A DNA stretch of 58,929 bases from CAYVQF01 sp964454015. GTDB taxonomy: Bacteria > Myxococcota_A > Bradymonadia > UBA4248. The notes under the pieces are model-generated. The model did no database searches. It saw nothing but the letters and a program-made list of their open reading frames with translations, and was not told the origin of the DNA. The position numbers and the translations under genes are program-made. This document shows positions 57,694 through 58,929 of the stretch, piece after piece. How positions within the stretch are numbered: the stretch's first letter is position 1; every line of letters starts with the position of its first letter. The stretch covers positions 1 through 58,929 of the forward strand of contig CAYVQF010000034.1 in NCBI GenBank assembly GCA_964454015.1, given 5' to 3'.

Positions 57694-57722
57694 TTGCTTG
57701 TGCCGAGGCGAGGTGCTAGCTT
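57694..57722 (+). promoter_or_regulatory. Promoter of tRNA-Sec, TTGCTT-N17-TAGCTT
   Basis: TTGCTT (57694-57699) and TAGCTT (57717-57722) with a 17-nt spacer, just after the lysC stop. The first base of the mature tRNA (57730) is 8 nt after the -10 box, so transcription would begin at or next to G1. Confidence 0.6.
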
Positions 57723-57729
57723 GGCGGGT

Positions 57730-57826
57730 GGAAGCGCTTCGGTCCTGGTGGATCGCCCGGTCTTCAAAACCGCGTGGAGGTATCGCGTTCCGATGCTTCG
57801 GCGGGTTCGATTCCCGTGCGCTTCCG
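57730..57826 (+). tRNA. selC: tRNA-Sec (anticodon TCA)
   Basis: A 97-nt tRNA with all hallmarks of selenocysteine tRNA: an 8-bp acceptor stem (GGAAGCGC with GCGCTTCC); a 6-bp D stem with a 4-nt loop (CGGTCC, TGGT, GGATCG); anticodon TCA at 57764-57766 in loop CTTCAAA; a long variable arm with a 9-bp stem (GAGGTATCG with CGATGCTTC); and a 5-bp T stem with loop TTCGATT. The 8+5 acceptor/T geometry separates it from tRNA-Ser. Discriminator G; the CCA end is not encoded. It reads UGA for selenocysteine with SelA, SelB and SelD, none of which are in the window. SerRS (7166) would charge it with serine. Confidence 0.97.
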
Positions 57827-57876
57827 TTATTTCTGCTTTGAAATTTGCTGAAGAACGCTCCACTGTAGCGTTAGCA

Positions 57877-57897
57877 GCGGCCCCAATGCGGCCCCAA
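57877..57897 (+). repeat. Tandem direct repeat GCGGCCCCAA, two copies
   Basis: GCGGCCCCAA occurs at 57877-57886 and 57888-57897, separated by one base, in the 142-nt gap downstream of tRNA-Sec. Its role is unknown. Confidence 0.5.
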
Positions 57898-57900
57898 GAT

Positions 57901-57928
57901 CTGCGACCGTGGCCCGTGCGGGCCGCAG
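57901..57928. terminator. Two-part hairpin downstream of tRNA-Sec
   Basis: CTGC (57901-57904) pairs with GCAG (57925-57928) and, inside with a bulge, GGCCCG (57911-57916) pairs with CGGGCC (57919-57924). No T run follows. It could end the tRNA-Sec transcript or that of the convergent gene. Confidence 0.35.
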
Positions 57929-57968
57929 TGGCGAAGCTGCCGTGGTGGGGTCAAGGGCGGGCGGGGCT

Positions 57969-58820
57969 TCAGGCTTTTTGGAAGACCAAGAAGCTCTGAT
58001 ACGGGAGGAGCTCGGGCCACTCTGCGACGAGGGAGAGCCCGGCCTTGGTGGCCAAGTCTAGGACCTGATCCCGTGGGATTTTGAGCGCCTCTGGGGGCCC
58101 TTCGGGTAGGTCTCCCTCCCTGAACTCGATGATGGCGAGGCGCGCACCCGAGGGCATGGAGTCGACGAGGGTAGCGAGCCAGCGTGGGCGATCAACCACA
58201 TGGTGGAGGACGTCACAGATGAAGACCAGATCGGCGTGGCTGGACAGAGTCGGATCGTCGCTTTGGATGAGCTTGGCCTCGATGTTGGGAATGGCCTCGG
58301 TCAACACCCGATGGTGGATGTGGCGTACCATTTCAGCTTCGGTATCGGCAGCGATGACCTTGCCGCGGGGAACGGCCTGGGCGAAACGGAAGGTGAAGTA
58401 GCCCGAGCCAGCTCCAATATCAACAATGATTTCATCGCCTTTCAGGGCGAGTGCGGCGATGATTTCGTCGGGTTTTTGCCATGCGGCGCGGTCTTCGCGT
58501 TCGAGAAAGGCGATGTAGTCGTCAATCTCTGCGAAAGGTCGCAGATGCAGCGGATCGATGCCTTGTTTGCGCAGCGGACAATCGATGGGCGGAGAGGCCG
58601 GATCGTGGCTCGCGCCCGAGGCGTGAACTGGCGATGGCTGGACGGGGGGCGCCTCTGGTGTGTTGTCTTCATGCGAAGCCGCCCCGGCGGGCTCGGCGCT
58701 GTCTTTGGATTGCTCCGCACGGCAGCCGCCGCAGGCGATGCTGACTGCGAACAGGGGCAGTAGCCACCAAGTTGGGCGACAGCGGCGAGAGAGGGGTTTA
58801 TCGTTGCTTGCGTTGATCAT
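57969..58820 (-). CDS. SAM-dependent methyltransferase with lipoprotein signal
   Basis: A 283-residue protein. Start MINASNDKPLSRRCRPTWWLL (ATG 58820) gives a signal with lipobox SIAC (Cys about residue 31), followed by a Ser/Pro/His linker of about 60 residues. From about 120 on there is a class I Rossmann methyltransferase: EIIVDIGAGSGYFTFRFAQA (SAM-binding motif I), VIAADTEAEMV (motif II acid), DLVFICDVLHHVVDRP and ARLAIIEFREGDLP. It is unusual for such an enzyme to carry an export signal, as SAM is cytoplasmic. The frame continues upstream, but the RBS for this start is weak. Substrate unknown. Confidence 0.8.
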   Translation of the reverse strand: MINASNDKPLSRRCRPTWWLLPLFAVSIACGGCRAEQSKDSAEPAGAASHEDNTPEAPPVQPSPVHASGASHDPASPPIDCPLRKQGIDPLHLRPFAEIDDYIAFLEREDRAAWQKPDEIIAALALKGDEIIVDIGAGSGYFTFRFAQAVPRGKVIAADTEAEMVRHIHHRVLTEAIPNIEAKLIQSDDPTLSSHADLVFICDVLHHVVDRPRWLATLVDSMPSGARLAIIEFREGDLPEGPPEALKIPRDQVLDLATKAGLSLVAEWPELLPYQSFLVFQKA

Positions 58821-58929
58821 GGTTGAACGGATGGCTGGTGCTGCGGCAAGAAGCGCGCTGCTGCGCGCATGGAACGCTAGGAGCGTGTAGCGCATAGTTC
58901 CAGAGGATCGACAAGGCGCCGGAATCATG

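Noticed and set aside
57482..57999. Open frames running over the tRNA-Sec gene
   Set aside because: The region folds as a full tRNA-Sec; the frames have no RBS or recognisable protein features.
7166..58820. In-frame UGA selenoprotein gene within the window
   Set aside because: No gene here appears interrupted by TGA within a known selenoprotein family, so presence of tRNA-Sec is not matched by a visible client in this window.
1..58929. Insertion sequence, prophage or integrase
   Set aside because: I found no transposase or integrase motif, no terminal inverted repeats with target duplications, and no phage structural gene.

Overview
The window is high-G+C, densely packed chromosomal DNA. 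It looks like a myxobacterium-like deltaproteobacterium (Myxococcota sensu lato, genus not resolvable by eye). Grounds: tandem giant cysteine-rich lipoproteins, an FHA-GAF-sigma54 activator, many single lipoproteins with clear lipoboxes, an atypical Hsp70 operon and many lineage-restricted hypothetical genes among ordinary housekeeping genes. No insertion sequence, integrase, phage gene, CRISPR array or rRNA operon was seen.

Layout. 1-5174: three tandem Cys-rich paralogues, two with lipoprotein signals and the first cut by the window edge. 5234-8440 (minus): serS, an Smr-domain gene and an unknown gene. 8617-13506: a sulfatase-like lipoprotein, an M50-like membrane peptidase and an AI-2E-type permease. 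13748-18256: small zinc-ribbon genes (including a DksA/TraR-like one), a DUF3467 gene, an alpha/beta hydrolase and secreted proteins. 18256-26020: a PPC/DUF296 fusion, coaBC, a family-4 uracil-DNA glycosylase, a sigma54 activator and two lipoproteins. 26318-29701 (minus): galU, a DUF1302-like porin and a four-helix membrane protein. 30068-33673: rplY (L25/CTC), pth and hppA. 33687-38007: an unknown helical protein, a degenerate J-domain protein and a divergent Hsp70. 38150-41702: a tail-anchored zinc ribbon, a NarL-type regulator, a small secreted protein and an O-antigen-ligase-like TPR protein. 42004-47390: a beta-barrel protein, an unknown acidic-linker protein and a metallophosphoesterase. 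47394-49253 (minus): DUF4870, a small lipoprotein and a DUF4349 lipoprotein. 49465-54842: an unknown repeat protein, two outer-membrane-like proteins, a degenerate GDPD-like lipoprotein and a GNAT enzyme. 55354-58820: an HU-family gene behind an AT-rich palindrome-laden leader, a PH-domain protein, aspartokinase, tRNA-Sec and a lipoprotein-anchored methyltransferase.

A recurring promoter pattern, TTGNNN-N16-18-TAGNNT, can be read upstream of many of these genes. One copy places the first base of tRNA-Sec about 8 nt after its -10 box. The most interesting items are tRNA-Sec with its own promoter, the Hsp70/J-like module, the palindromic HU leader, two lipoproteins that look like enzymes missing key residues (sulfatase-like and GDPD-like), and a SAM methyltransferase carrying an export signal.

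All family assignments were made by reading motifs. No database search was run.
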